Part shown: in pieces, positions 27,568 through 35,760 of the stretch
How positions within the stretch are numbered: the stretch's first letter is position 1
Layout of the letters: each line of letters opens with the position of its first letter
NCBI GenBank assembly: GCA_944376455.1
Contig: CALWCO010000001.1
Coordinates: forward strand, 53,182 to 117,181
Direction of reading: 5' to 3'
Length of the DNA: 64,000 nt
Source of the DNA: an uncultured Clostridia bacterium
GTDB taxonomy: Bacteria > Bacillota > Clostridia > Christensenellales > Borkfalkiaceae
The notes under the pieces: generated by a model
Told to the model about the DNA's origin: nothing
The model's input: the letters and a program-made list of their open reading frames with translations, nothing else
Databases searched by the model: none
Made by a program: the position numbers and the translations under genes

Positions 27568-28868
27568 AAAAGAGCGATCTGGAAAAATTATTGAAAGAAC
27601 AATCGGCCGCCGTATTGCCCGCCGAGGAGACGCGCAAACGGATCAAGCGCGATCTGGGGATCGTCGATCTGCCCGCCGAAGAAAAAGAAGCCGAAAGAGA
27701 TTTTGCCTATGCCCCCGCGCCCGCCGCGGCGGGCGCGGGACGCCGAACCGGCGCAACCCGCAACGGACAGAGACATCTTCCGTTGCCCGCCGTAATCGCT
27801 TTCGCCGCCGTTGCGGTGCTGCTCATCGTCGCCGTCGTGTTCTCCCTCCTGCCCAAAAATACACCCCTGCCGAAGCCGGGCGGAACGGCCGATAAATTTT
27901 CCGAAATCAAGACCACGGACGACTTCTATGCTTATGGCGCGGCGTCTGTCGGGACGCTCCTGCGTTCCTCGGGAACGTCCGCCGCAACCGCCTATGCCGC
28001 CGCTCCTCTCTCCGCGCAAGCACTCGGCCATTCCGCTCTTTCCGCACAGCCGCGCGCAGCATACGGCAACCAAGAGGAAAGCGGGCTGACGGAAGAACAG
28101 ATTGAGACACTTAACCGCTATATGCCCCTTGCGGAAGAGCTTCTCAGCGACGGAAAGATCGCCCATGCCGATACGAGCGTCCCCGCGGCACTGGAGAACG
28201 AATACGCCTACGGGATGAAAGTTTCCTACACCGAGCTGACGGGCGGAGCCGTCACGTATTATATGTATTACAATAAAATCATGCTTTCTTCCGATTCGGA
28301 AGACGGCGAAAGCGAAGAGGAGTACGCCCTCGAAGGCGTCCTGGTCGTGGAAGGCATGCAATATGCCGTCAAAGGCGAACAGGAGATCGAAATCGAAGAG
28401 GACGAGAGCGAAAGCGAAATGTCTTTTACCGCCGTAACGGGGCCGAATTCAACCCTCCGCGTTCACAGAGAATACGAAACCGAAGGAAGTGAAACCGAAC
28501 AGAAATTCATCTATACCGTCACCGAAAACGGCAAAGAAACGGAATCGGTCGAGCTGGAATACGAACAGGAAGACGGCGAAACGGAACTCAAGATGACCGT
28601 CCGACGGGACGGAGAAGAAGACGTTCTGACCTTACGAAACCGCTCGGAAAACGGCAACTTGCGCTTTACCGCCCAAGGCAGGATCGGCGGGAAAGACGTA
28701 TCTTTTACCGTCGAAATCGTGACCGATACAAGCGGAAACACTTCCTATGTCTATACCCTCGACGATCAGCAATTCGACTTTGACCGTCCCGATTTCGACG
28801 ATGACGAGGACGACGATGAGGACGAAGAAGACGATCGACGCGGAAACCGCGGAGACCGCGGAGATTGA
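27564..28868 (+). CDS. membrane-anchored putative anti-sigma factor with acidic ectodomain
   Basis: 434 aa. A short cytoplasmic N-terminus (1-72; MKKSDLEKLLKEQSAAVLPA), one transmembrane helix (about 75-97), then an outer region of about 335 residues. The outer region contains FYAYGAASVGTLL, an EQIETLNRYMPLAEELL helix, then a repetitive acidic beta-rich part. It ends in a poly-Asp/Glu stretch (about 412-425) and RRGNRGDRGD. The operon position after an ECF sigma gene, with ATGA overlap, indicates an anti-sigma role. The ectodomain closely resembles the free lipoprotein encoded at 29435. No known anti-sigma zinc motif is visible. Confidence 0.75.
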   Translation: MKKSDLEKLLKEQSAAVLPAEETRKRIKRDLGIVDLPAEEKEAERDFAYAPAPAAAGAGRRTGATRNGQRHLPLPAVIAFAAVAVLLIVAVVFSLLPKNTPLPKPGGTADKFSEIKTTDDFYAYGAASVGTLLRSSGTSAATAYAAAPLSAQALGHSALSAQPRAAYGNQEESGLTEEQIETLNRYMPLAEELLSDGKIAHADTSVPAALENEYAYGMKVSYTELTGGAVTYYMYYNKIMLSSDSEDGESEEEYALEGVLVVEGMQYAVKGEQEIEIEEDESESEMSFTAVTGPNSTLRVHREYETEGSETEQKFIYTVTENGKETESVELEYEQEDGETELKMTVRRDGEEDVLTLRNRSENGNLRFTAQGRIGGKDVSFTVEIVTDTSGNTSYVYTLDDQQFDFDRPDFDDDEDDDEDEEDDRRGNRGDRGD

Positions 28869-28965
28869 CCGTCCCAAAGGCATTCCGACGGCGCGAACCG
28901 CGCGCAAACAGAACAACGCCCGACGGCATGCAGACGGCGTGCGAACCGAACACAAACAACAGGAT

Positions 28966-29001
28966 AAAAAAGACGGGTCGAAAAAATCGGCCCGTCTTTT
29001 T
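28966..29001 (+). terminator. terminator after the sigma/anti-sigma operon
   Basis: GACGGG (28972-28977) pairs with CCCGTC (28991-28996), with an inner CG/CG pair, followed by TTTTTCGTTTTTTT. Confidence 0.85.
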
Positions 29002-29315
29002 CGTTTTTTTCGATCGAGTTCCCTTTGCGTTGGCGCCCTTTTTAATTTTTACGGAATTATTTTGATTTTATCCCCCCGCCGCCATACGTCTGTCCGTTCG
29101 AGCCCTTGGCGCCGCGGATCCAAGGGCGCGAACGGACAGAATAAGCCCAAAAAACTCGACAACACAACAGCACAACAGCGCAACAGCGCGGCCGCGCGGC
29201 GTTCTTCAGCCCCGCCCTCGCTTATGCCGCTACGGCATAAAAGGGACAAAAAACGGGGATACTTCTTTTGTTTTCCGCACAAACAAAAAATTTTTTTGAT
29301 TTTTTTATTTTTTCA
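29002..29315. other. structured non-coding spacer with a 50-nt hairpin
   Basis: No gene is seen. CTGTCCGTTCG-A-GCCCTTGG (29090-29109) pairs with CCAAGGGC-G-CGAACGGACAG (29120-29139): 19 pairs broken by one A-G mismatch, with no T-run after it. A second hairpin TTATGCCG/CGGCATAA lies at 29222-29240. Between them are CAACAG-type short repeats. The end is very AT-rich just ahead of the next promoter. Confidence 0.55.
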
Positions 29316-29344
29316 CCAACAAATTCTGCGCGGCGGCGGTTATA
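29316..29344 (+). promoter_or_regulatory. second copy of the candidate ECF promoter
   Basis: CCAACAAA (29316-29323), 15 bp, GTTATA (29339-29344), matching the element at 26988-27016 in sequence and spacing. The spacer sequence differs. It predicts a leader of about 84 nt for the lipoprotein gene. Confidence 0.6.
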
Positions 29345-29434
29345 TAGGTGTTCGAACAAAACAATAACACAAAAACTCCCCGCCGCCCGCATGGGGCGGA
29401 AAGAAAAATTTTTATCCGATAAGGAGGATCTATC

Positions 29435-30496
29435 ATGAAAAAATTATTGGCAAGTTTAGTTTTGGCAGGCACGCTGTGCATCGGTCTGGCGGCATGCGCC
29501 CCCGAGCCCGGAAACTCCGGCAGTTCGGCAACCGAACTGTTGAACACAAAGGAAGGATTCTATGCCTACAGCGCCGCTTCCATCGGCGGCATCATCGACG
29601 CAATGGACGATTCTTCGACAAACGAAACGCCTTCCCTCCCCGATACTTCTTCCGGCAATGACGCAAGCGGCAGCGGCTCGGACTCCACCAGTTCCGTCGG
29701 CTCGGGCGCAACCGACAACGTCGGTTCAGACAACACAGGCGGCGAAAGCTCCGACACGACGGGCAATGCAGGCACGAATATCGAGGACGAAGATCTGGTG
29801 ACTGTGAACAAGTACATCGAATTGGCCGAAAGCCTGCTCGGCGAAAGCAGCATATCGACCGAAACCGTCGTATCCGACCGCACGGAATACACGTGGAAAA
29901 ACGTCGTATCCTACACCGATATTGCGGGCGAAAAGACTTCCTATACCGTATATTATAACGAAGAATTGATCGCCGACAAAACCGACGGCGACGAACGGGA
30001 AGAGGAATACCGCATCACGGGCATTCTGATCGTGGACGAGACGGAATATGCCGTGGAAGGCAAAAAGAGCACCGAAAGCGAAACGGAACACGGCGAGGAA
30101 GAAACCGAAAACGAAACCTGGTTCCGCGCAGACCTTGGCAACGGGGATTATATCCGCCTCGAACAGGAAACCGAAAGCGAGCACGGCGAATCCGAACAGG
30201 AACTGGTTTACACCGTGCGCATGAACGGTTCCACCGAACAGACGACCTTGGAACTGGAGGAGGAACGCGGTGAGCGGGAAGTCAAAATGACCGTGCGCAA
30301 GGACGGCAAAACGGACGTTTTCCAATTTGAAGAAGAATCCCGCGGCAATACACGCATCATGCACGTAACCGCCTATATCGACGGCGAATACACCTCTTTC
30401 ACCGTCCGCGTCACGACCGACGAAAACGGCCAAGAAGTATACCGCTATGAATTCAATAACGGAGATCATCGGGACTTCCACCGCCGCGACGATTGA
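29435..30496 (+). CDS. lipoprotein paralogous to the anti-sigma ectodomain
   Basis: 353 aa. Lipobox LAAC gives an acylated Cys at residue 21. A low-complexity Ser/Gly/Asp/Thr linker (about 62-115) follows, then a domain with NKYIELAESLLGESS, YTVYYNEELIADK, EEEYRITGILIVDETEYAVEG, a Glu-rich stretch, and a C-terminal RVTTDENGQEVYRYEF. The same order of segments (FYAYSAAS, then xxNxYxxLAExLL, then the acidic beta part) occurs in the anti-sigma protein just upstream. It lies outside the cell membrane. A ligand-binding, sensing or decoy role is inferred. The ribosome site AAGGAGG is clear. Confidence 0.85.
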   Translation: MKKLLASLVLAGTLCIGLAACAPEPGNSGSSATELLNTKEGFYAYSAASIGGIIDAMDDSSTNETPSLPDTSSGNDASGSGSDSTSSVGSGATDNVGSDNTGGESSDTTGNAGTNIEDEDLVTVNKYIELAESLLGESSISTETVVSDRTEYTWKNVVSYTDIAGEKTSYTVYYNEELIADKTDGDEREEEYRITGILIVDETEYAVEGKKSTESETEHGEEETENETWFRADLGNGDYIRLEQETESEHGESEQELVYTVRMNGSTEQTTLELEEERGEREVKMTVRKDGKTDVFQFEEESRGNTRIMHVTAYIDGEYTSFTVRVTTDENGQEVYRYEFNNGDHRDFHRRDD

Positions 30497-30587
30497 AAAA
30501 CAATACGCGGTCAAGTCGCATACAATCAGTAAAAACGCACTGAAACCGTATCATAATTTTATTGCACGCTCATAACTTATTTCCCCG

Positions 30588-30625
30588 AAAGCGGGCGCCG
30601 ATTTTCAGTCGGCGCCCGCTTTTTT
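30588..30625 (+). terminator. terminator after the lipoprotein gene
   Basis: A 14-bp perfect stem AAAGCGGGCGCCGA/TCGGCGCCCGCTTT (30588-30601, 30609-30622) runs into T6. Confidence 0.93.
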
Positions 30626-30839
30626 CTGCCTTTGCAAGATGAGTCTCTCGGCCTTCCTTCTCTCGTTTCCAGCCGCCCGCACTTTCTTTTCTTCGTCACA
30701 TTCTCGCCTCTTTTCCGCCGCCCTTTTTTTCACCGCCCGCTTCACCCTTCTTTCCCCTGTCCGCCGTCATCGCATATACTGCACCTCTTTCTCTCAAAAT
30801 CACTCTCTTAAAAATTTTTTTGTTTTTTCAGAAAATCTC
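30626..30839. other. non-coding pyrimidine-rich spacer ahead of padR
   Basis: A C/T-rich plus strand up to about 30790, then AT-rich sequence to the padR promoter. I see no gene in it. Confidence 0.5.
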
Positions 30840-30869
30840 TTGACAGACTTATACTATGTATTGTATAGT
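30840..30869 (+). promoter_or_regulatory. padR operon promoter
   Basis: TTGACA (30840-30845), 18 bp, TATAGT (30864-30869). The -10 lies inside the inverted repeat described at 30851-30871. Confidence 0.75.
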
Positions 30870-30871
30870 AT
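30851..30871 (+). promoter_or_regulatory. PadR-type dyad operator
   Basis: ATACTAT (30851-30857) and ATAGTAT (30865-30871) form a perfect 7-bp inverted repeat around GTATTGT. It spans the spacer and -10 of the padR promoter, as expected for autorepression. The AT-rich TACTATGT type fits PadR operators. Confidence 0.65.
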
Positions 30872-30891
30872 TATGCGAAAGGAGGTATGAA

Positions 30892-31203
30892 ATGGACGTA
30901 CAGTTAAAGAAAGGGTTGCTGGAAATTTGCGTGTTGGCGACCATCGAACAAGAAGAAAGTTACGGCTACAAGATCATCTCCGACCTGTCGCCGATCGTGG
31001 AAATATCCGAGTCCACCCTCTACCCCATACTCAAACGGCTGGAAATCGCGGGAGCTTTGACGACTTATTCGCGGGCATTCAACGGACGGCTCAGAAAATA
31101 TTACCTGATCACGGGAGAAGGCAAACGGCGGCTGGCGGAATTCAAGACATCGGTGCCGCAAATGGAAAAAATCATGAATTTTATTTTGAGGAGGAACGGA
31201 TAA
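30892..31203 (+). CDS. padR: PadR-family transcriptional regulator
   Basis: 103 aa from MDVQLKKGLLEICVLATIEQ. Winged helix: SYGYKIISDLSPIVEISEST, then LYPILKRLEIAGALTTYSR with the wing at RLRKYYLITGEGKRRL. It is a small PadR of the type usually paired with DUF1700 and DUF4097 genes, which follow here. GGAGG lies six bases before the ATG. It probably represses its own operon through the dyad at 30851-30871. Confidence 0.93.
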   Translation: MDVQLKKGLLEICVLATIEQEESYGYKIISDLSPIVEISESTLYPILKRLEIAGALTTYSRAFNGRLRKYYLITGEGKRRLAEFKTSVPQMEKIMNFILRRNG

Positions 31204-31204
31204 A

Positions 31205-31849
31205 ATGACTTTCCGAAACTGGTTGGAAGAGCTGGACAAATGTCTGGGTTCTCTTCCCCTCGCCGAACGGCAACGGGCGGCGGAATTTTACAAAGAATTA
31301 TATTCGGACGAAAAGGAAGCAGGCATGTCCGAATCGGAAATACTTTCCGTTTTCGGTTCCCCCGCACATGCGGCGGCGGAAATCCTGAACAATGCCGCGG
31401 GGGAATATGCCCATGCAAACGCCGACAACGAACTCTTTCGCGGCACGACGCCCGACGGCCAAAACAGAACATACGGGCAATACGGAAACGGCATGCCCGA
31501 AAAAAACAGCTTTGAAGCAAAAAATGCGACCGAGAAAAAGGACGGCATCTTATACACATCCAAGTCGAAACTTATCGCCGGCCTGTGTGCGGCGGGACTG
31601 GCATTTCTCCTGAGCAGTTGCGCGATCGGGATTGTCGGATCGATCCTCGCGAGCGAAATCGCCCTGCTCATCGCGGGGATCATACTGCTGTCGGGCGGCA
31701 CGGCTACCCTCGCCGCGGGACTGATTGCTTTGGGCGTATTCATTCTGCTCGCCATGCCCATATATTACGGAATCAAATATACCATCAAAGGCATCATATG
31801 GGTGACCCGAAAATTCTATACAAGTCTGCTGACGGAGGGAATCGCATGA
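31205..31849 (+). CDS. DUF1700 (HAAS-type) membrane protein
   Basis: 214 aa. The N-terminal helical domain FRNWLEELDKCLGSLPLAER...EFYKELYSDEKEAGMSE is the DUF1700/HAAS signature. Hydrophobic helices follow in the C-terminal half (about 118-200). It begins one base after the padR stop. Such proteins are thought to respond to envelope stress with the DUF4097 partner. Its stop overlaps the next ATG. Confidence 0.9.
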   Translation: MTFRNWLEELDKCLGSLPLAERQRAAEFYKELYSDEKEAGMSESEILSVFGSPAHAAAEILNNAAGEYAHANADNELFRGTTPDGQNRTYGQYGNGMPEKNSFEAKNATEKKDGILYTSKSKLIAGLCAAGLAFLLSSCAIGIVGSILASEIALLIAGIILLSGGTATLAAGLIALGVFILLAMPIYYGIKYTIKGIIWVTRKFYTSLLTEGIA

Positions 31850-32649
31850 AACGGGAGAACAAAAAAGTGTTACGCAACATACTCATTGGCGCTTTGGCGG
31901 GCATCATGCTCATCGTCGCAGGGATCGCAGTGGGCGCGAACTGCGGTTTTTCCTTCCGCGGCGGTTGGAACGAAATCACCAAAGAGGCGAACGCCGCTTA
32001 CAATGCCGCGTCAAAGATCAACACCGTTGCAATAGAGGCAGAATCGGGCCGCGTCACTTTGCGCACCGCCGACGCGGAAAAAACGTCCGTCGATTATTTC
32101 TGCGACGATCGCGTACAGGTGACTTTCGTCGAATCGGAAGGGACACTGACCGTTTCACAGACGATACGCCCCGCATTTTTGAATACATACGGCGGCGAAA
32201 TCGTGATAACCATGCCCGCGGACAATACATATAATGTAAACGTTTCCCTCAATGCGGGAAACGTGGATTGCAGCGGACTGAACGCCGACACCGTGCAGGT
32301 CGAACTGAACGGCGGAAACATTACCATGGAAAACTGCACGGCGGAAAACGCCTCACTCCAAGCAGACGCGGGAGAAATCGATTTAAGAGCCTGCACGGTA
32401 ACGAAACTGCGCACCGCCGTCGATGCGGGAAACATCAAAGGAACGGGCATCACCGTCGACAACGCCGCGTTCGCCGTCGATGCGGGCGAGATCGACGTGG
32501 AATGCCTCGGCGTACAGAGCGAATATACGATGACAGGCAAGATCTCCATCGGAATTTGCAACTTTGAAGACCAGGCAGGCACGACGCAAAAATATATCCA
32601 CGCGCAGGCGGACGTGGGCAACATCCGCATCGTTTTCGCGGCGACATAA
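31846..32649 (+). CDS. DUF4097 (LiaG-like) beta-solenoid membrane-anchored protein
   Basis: 267 aa from MKRENKKVLRNILIG. One N-terminal helix (about 10-33), then a repetitive beta region: IEAESGRVTLRTADAEK, VSLNAGNVDCSGLNAD, QVELNGGNITMENCTA, QADAGEIDLRACTV, AVDAGNIKGTGITVDN. The repeating [AV]xAGxIxx pattern is typical of DUF4097/adhesin-like solenoids. The ATGA overlap with the DUF1700 gene and GACGGAGGG show coupled translation. It is the last gene of the padR operon. Confidence 0.9.
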   Translation: MKRENKKVLRNILIGALAGIMLIVAGIAVGANCGFSFRGGWNEITKEANAAYNAASKINTVAIEAESGRVTLRTADAEKTSVDYFCDDRVQVTFVESEGTLTVSQTIRPAFLNTYGGEIVITMPADNTYNVNVSLNAGNVDCSGLNADTVQVELNGGNITMENCTAENASLQADAGEIDLRACTVTKLRTAVDAGNIKGTGITVDNAAFAVDAGEIDVECLGVQSEYTMTGKISIGICNFEDQAGTTQKYIHAQADVGNIRIVFAAT

Positions 32650-32717
32650 CGGCCGCCGCGCCGAAAGCGGTCGCGCATTTTCGTTCGTTTCTTTCGCAAA
32701 ATATGCAAACGCGACGT

Positions 32718-32770
32718 AAAAGAGAGCCGCCCGCGGGAATTCATTCCCGCGGGCAGTTCTCTTTTACTTT
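32718..32770. terminator. bidirectional terminator
   Basis: A 12-bp perfect stem GCCCGCGGGAAT/ATTCCCGCGGGC (32729-32740, 32743-32754) is flanked by AAAAGAG and CTCTTTT arms, serving both the padR operon (plus) and the phosphoesterase gene (minus). Confidence 0.9.
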
Positions 32771-32771
32771 T

Positions 32772-33635
32772 TTATTTGCTTTGCAATTCCGTCAACACCA
32801 CTTCGGGACGGTTATTGAAACGAAAGGGAAAGAGGCTGTTGCCGATGCCGCGGCTGACGATCATATTGGTGTTCCCTTCCGTATACAGTCCGGCATCATA
32901 TTTGGGAAACAGTCCCTGATCGGGCGCCGCCAACCCGCCGACAAAGGGAAGACGGAACTGCCCGCCGTGGGCATGCCCGCTGAAAACCAGATCCAGTCCT
33001 TTCTCCCGATAGAGCTCAAACAACTCGGGACGGTGGGAGAGGAGAACGGTGTACATATTCTCTTCAGCGAGTCCATCCAAGACCCGCCCGACGGTTTCCG
33101 TCTCGGACGACATGAAGTCGGTACAAAAACTCGGATCCGCCACTCCCAAGACCGCGATACTTTCCCCGTCCTTCTGTATATACACTTTTTCATCCTCGAG
33201 GACAACGACGCCCGATTCCGTCAGTCCCTCGCGCAATCTGTCATAATCGGAAATTCTCGCTTCGTGGTTGCCCGTTACATAATAACAGGGCGCAATCTTC
33301 ATTGCCTCTGCCGCAAAGTGCAACGCAACGTCGATATTGGTACGTCGCGAATCGATCAGATCGCCCGTAATGACAATTATATCGGGCGACGCGTTACGCA
33401 GAACGGACAGAAGATTTTCATTCTCTTCCCCCATCTCGTCATTGTGCAGATCAGAAACTTGAGCAATGCGATAACCGTTAAACGCAACGGGCAACCGATC
33501 GCTCTGCACGGTGTATGTATTCAGTTCCAGAGCCGTATTGCCCCATGCCGTCCAAACCGCCAAGGCCGCCAGACCGACGGCAAGGACTGCAACGGCAATC
33601 CATATGATCATTCTCTTTTTTCCTTTGGCCGTCAT
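32772..33635 (-). CDS. membrane-anchored calcineurin-like metallophosphoesterase
   Basis: 287 aa from MTAKGKKRMIIWIAV. N-terminal membrane helix (about 9-30), then the metallophosphoesterase core: QVSDLHN, VITGDLIDSRR, VTGNHEARISDY, LLSHRPE and VFSGHAHGGQFRLP. This matches YkuE/YaeI-type enzymes, which act on the outer membrane face; the substrate is unknown (UDP-sugar lipids are one possibility). The GGAGG site sits close to this ATG; the ATG 33 bases upstream has no site. It follows ksgA on the same strand. Confidence 0.88.
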   Translation of the reverse strand: MTAKGKKRMIIWIAVAVLAVGLAALAVWTAWGNTALELNTYTVQSDRLPVAFNGYRIAQVSDLHNDEMGEENENLLSVLRNASPDIIVITGDLIDSRRTNIDVALHFAAEAMKIAPCYYVTGNHEARISDYDRLREGLTESGVVVLEDEKVYIQKDGESIAVLGVADPSFCTDFMSSETETVGRVLDGLAEENMYTVLLSHRPELFELYREKGLDLVFSGHAHGGQFRLPFVGGLAAPDQGLFPKYDAGLYTEGNTNMIVSRGIGNSLFPFRFNNRPEVVLTELQSK

Positions 33636-33678
33636 TTTGCCTCCGCTACCTTTCCGATTCGCCATAAAAACAAACCCG

Positions 33679-34512
33679 TCAATGCAGACGGGCAAAAATG
33701 ATATCGGACAACGCCGCAAGGCGTTCGGGGGACAACGTCTCCCCTCTCGCCTTATCGGGCACCCCTGCGCTCGCCAAAATTTCCTGCGCTGTTTCGCGTG
33801 AAACATTGAAGGAGCGCATGAGATTGTTCTCCAACGTCTTACGTCGGTTGAGGAAGGCCGCGCGCACGGTCAAACGATAGGTTGCAATGTCTTTGACGGG
33901 CAATCGGCCGTCCTCGAAATCGATGCGCACGACGGCGGAATCGACCTGCGGCCGGGGATGAAACATCGTCTTGGACACACGTTTAACGACTTTGGCACTC
34001 GCGCGCAGGGCAAGCGCGGCAGTGATGGCACCGTATTCGGGCGTATCCGCCGTTGCGCAAAGGCGATCCGCCACCTCTTCCTGCACCATGACGACCAACC
34101 GTCTGACTTTTTGCCCCTCGTCCAAAAACCGGGTGATGAGCGGCGTGGTGATATAATAGGGTAAATTCGCGACGACGACATATTCCCCGATTTCTTTTTC
34201 CAGTGCGTGGAGATTCACTTTAGAAAAATCAGCAAACCGTACTTCGGTATTTTCGCACCCCCGCAAAGACTCGGCCAACACGGGTTTGAGCGCGCGGTCG
34301 ATCTCATAGGCAACGACCCTCTTTGCCCGTTCGGAAAGCACGCGGGTCAGCGTCCCCGCGCCGCACCCGATTTCCACCACGGTCGTATCCTTATCAATCC
34401 CCGACAAATCGACAATGGCGCGGAGGAGGTTTCCGTCCGAGATGAAGTTCTGTCCGAACTGTTTTTTGAAATTGAAACCGTGGCGGGCAAGCAGCCCCTG
34501 CAAATCTTCCAT
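33679..34512 (-). CDS. ksgA: 16S rRNA dimethyladenosine transferase
   Basis: 277 aa. RsmA/KsgA methylates the two adjacent adenines in helix 45 of 16S rRNA. FKKQFGQNFISDGNLLRAIV, the SAM motif VVEIGCGAGTLTRVL, the catalytic-type VVANLPYYITTPLITRFL and a C-terminal domain with RAAFLNRRKTLENNL are visible. GAGGAAAGTT precedes the ATG. In B. subtilis it follows tatD and rnmV; here rnmV is missing and a repeat array sits between tatD and ksgA. Confidence 0.97.
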   Translation of the reverse strand: MEDLQGLLARHGFNFKKQFGQNFISDGNLLRAIVDLSGIDKDTTVVEIGCGAGTLTRVLSERAKRVVAYEIDRALKPVLAESLRGCENTEVRFADFSKVNLHALEKEIGEYVVVANLPYYITTPLITRFLDEGQKVRRLVVMVQEEVADRLCATADTPEYGAITAALALRASAKVVKRVSKTMFHPRPQVDSAVVRIDFEDGRLPVKDIATYRLTVRAAFLNRRKTLENNLMRSFNVSRETAQEILASAGVPDKARGETLSPERLAALSDIIFARLH

Positions 34513-34659
34513 AACTTTCCTCGTTTAACGGGCGGCATGCCCGCACATACTGCCATTGACAACGCGTTGCACAAAAGAAGGAGAGGGCGGGCATGCCCGA
34601 CATGTCCCGTACCTCTTTTTTTCATGCACATAAACGCTATCCCCTATCCATCCCGATAC

Positions 34660-34937
34660 GGGATTTTCAAGGGTTTATGCCCCTTGAACGGGGTTCGCCA
34701 AGGGGCGGCGCCCCTTGGGAATAGCACCCTTAACGCGGGAACGCCGTTCCCGCACCCTTGGCAAAGGGACCACGTCCCTTTGCAATCCCGAGTCATTATC
34801 CCTTCGCGGGATTTTCAAGGGGCGTTGTCCCTTGAACGGGGTTCGCCAAGGGGCGGCGCCCCTTGGGAATAGCACCCTTAACGCGGGAACGCCGTTCCCG
34901 CACCCTTGGCAAAGGGACCACGTCCCTTTGCAATCCC
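34660..34937 (-). repeat. repeat array A: two 130-bp hairpin-cluster units
   Basis: Units at 34660-34789 and 34808-34937, period 148. Read on the minus strand each begins GGGATTGCAAAGGG and ends AAAATCCC. It contains four consecutive hairpins (GCAAAGGGAC/GTCCCTTTGC, GCGGGAAC/GTTCCCGC, CCAAGGGG/CCCCTTGG, CAAGGG/CCCTTG), closed by GGGATT/AATCCC. The array starts three bases after the tatD stop and continues towards ksgA. Open frames across it have repeat-derived composition and are not called as genes. Confidence 0.9.
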
Positions 34938-34940
34938 GAG

Positions 34941-35744
34941 TCAGGACGCACCGCCGCGACGGAAAGACGGCGGCAACTTCTTGAAGAGGCGCGCGGCATT
35001 CTCCGCAACGAGGCGGACAAAGTCCGCTTCTGTCTCGCCGCGGAGTCGCGCAAGATTTTCGGCGATGAACGGGATGTTGGCGGGTGTGTTCGGGAACTGC
35101 CCGCGCTTGGGGACGGGCGTCAGATAGGGACTGTCCGTCTCGGTCAGAATGCGTTCGGGAGAAACCCGCATCGCGCTCTTTTGCACTTTTTTGGCTGTTT
35201 CGTATGTCGACGTGCCGCCAAAGGAAAAATACAGACCCAATTCTTCAAAGTCCCGCACCATGTCGGCGGCATAGGAATAACAATGCAGCACGCCGCCATG
35301 CCCGAGATATTGACGGTTTTCGCGCAAAATCAAAAGCGTGTCCGCCGCGCAGTCGCGGCTGTGAATGACGACGGGCAACCCCTCTTCGTCCGCCAAACGA
35401 AGTTGCGCAATAAAGAGTTCTTTCTGCATTTCCTTGGGCGGATTGTCGGGATAGTGCGCGTCCAGCCCGATCTCACCGACGGCAAGGCATTTTTCATGCC
35501 GCGACAAAGCACGTACGCGCTCGAGATCTCCGTCCTTATATTTCCCCAATTCCTGCGGTTGGAAGCCCGCGGAAAAGTATACGAAATCGTATTTTTCGGC
35601 AAGGGCGCGAGAGGCGAAAGAAGAGTCGATGTCATAGCCCGAACAGATGACGAGCCCCACGCCCGCCGCACGGATTTCGGACATGACCTTATCCGCCTGA
35701 CGGAATGCCTTATCCGTCAGATGTACGTGCACATCGATATACAT
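34941..35744 (-). CDS. tatD: TatD-family metal-dependent deoxyribonuclease
   Basis: 267 aa from MYIDVHVHLTDKAF. TIM-barrel amidohydrolase-like nuclease: metal ligands in DVHVHL, the Glu of GEIGLDAH, VIHSRD, LHCYSY and TETDSPYLTPVPKRG. The start is the ATG about ten bases after GGAG. An upstream GTG would overlap the ribosome site. It lies 16 bp after metG, matching the B. subtilis metS-yabD pairing. The repeat array begins right after the stop. Confidence 0.95.
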   Translation of the reverse strand: MYIDVHVHLTDKAFRQADKVMSEIRAAGVGLVICSGYDIDSSFASRALAEKYDFVYFSAGFQPQELGKYKDGDLERVRALSRHEKCLAVGEIGLDAHYPDNPPKEMQKELFIAQLRLADEEGLPVVIHSRDCAADTLLILRENRQYLGHGGVLHCYSYAADMVRDFEELGLYFSFGGTSTYETAKKVQKSAMRVSPERILTETDSPYLTPVPKRGQFPNTPANIPFIAENLARLRGETEADFVRLVAENAARLFKKLPPSFRRGGAS

Positions 35745-35760
35745 ACCGCGCACACTCCTT

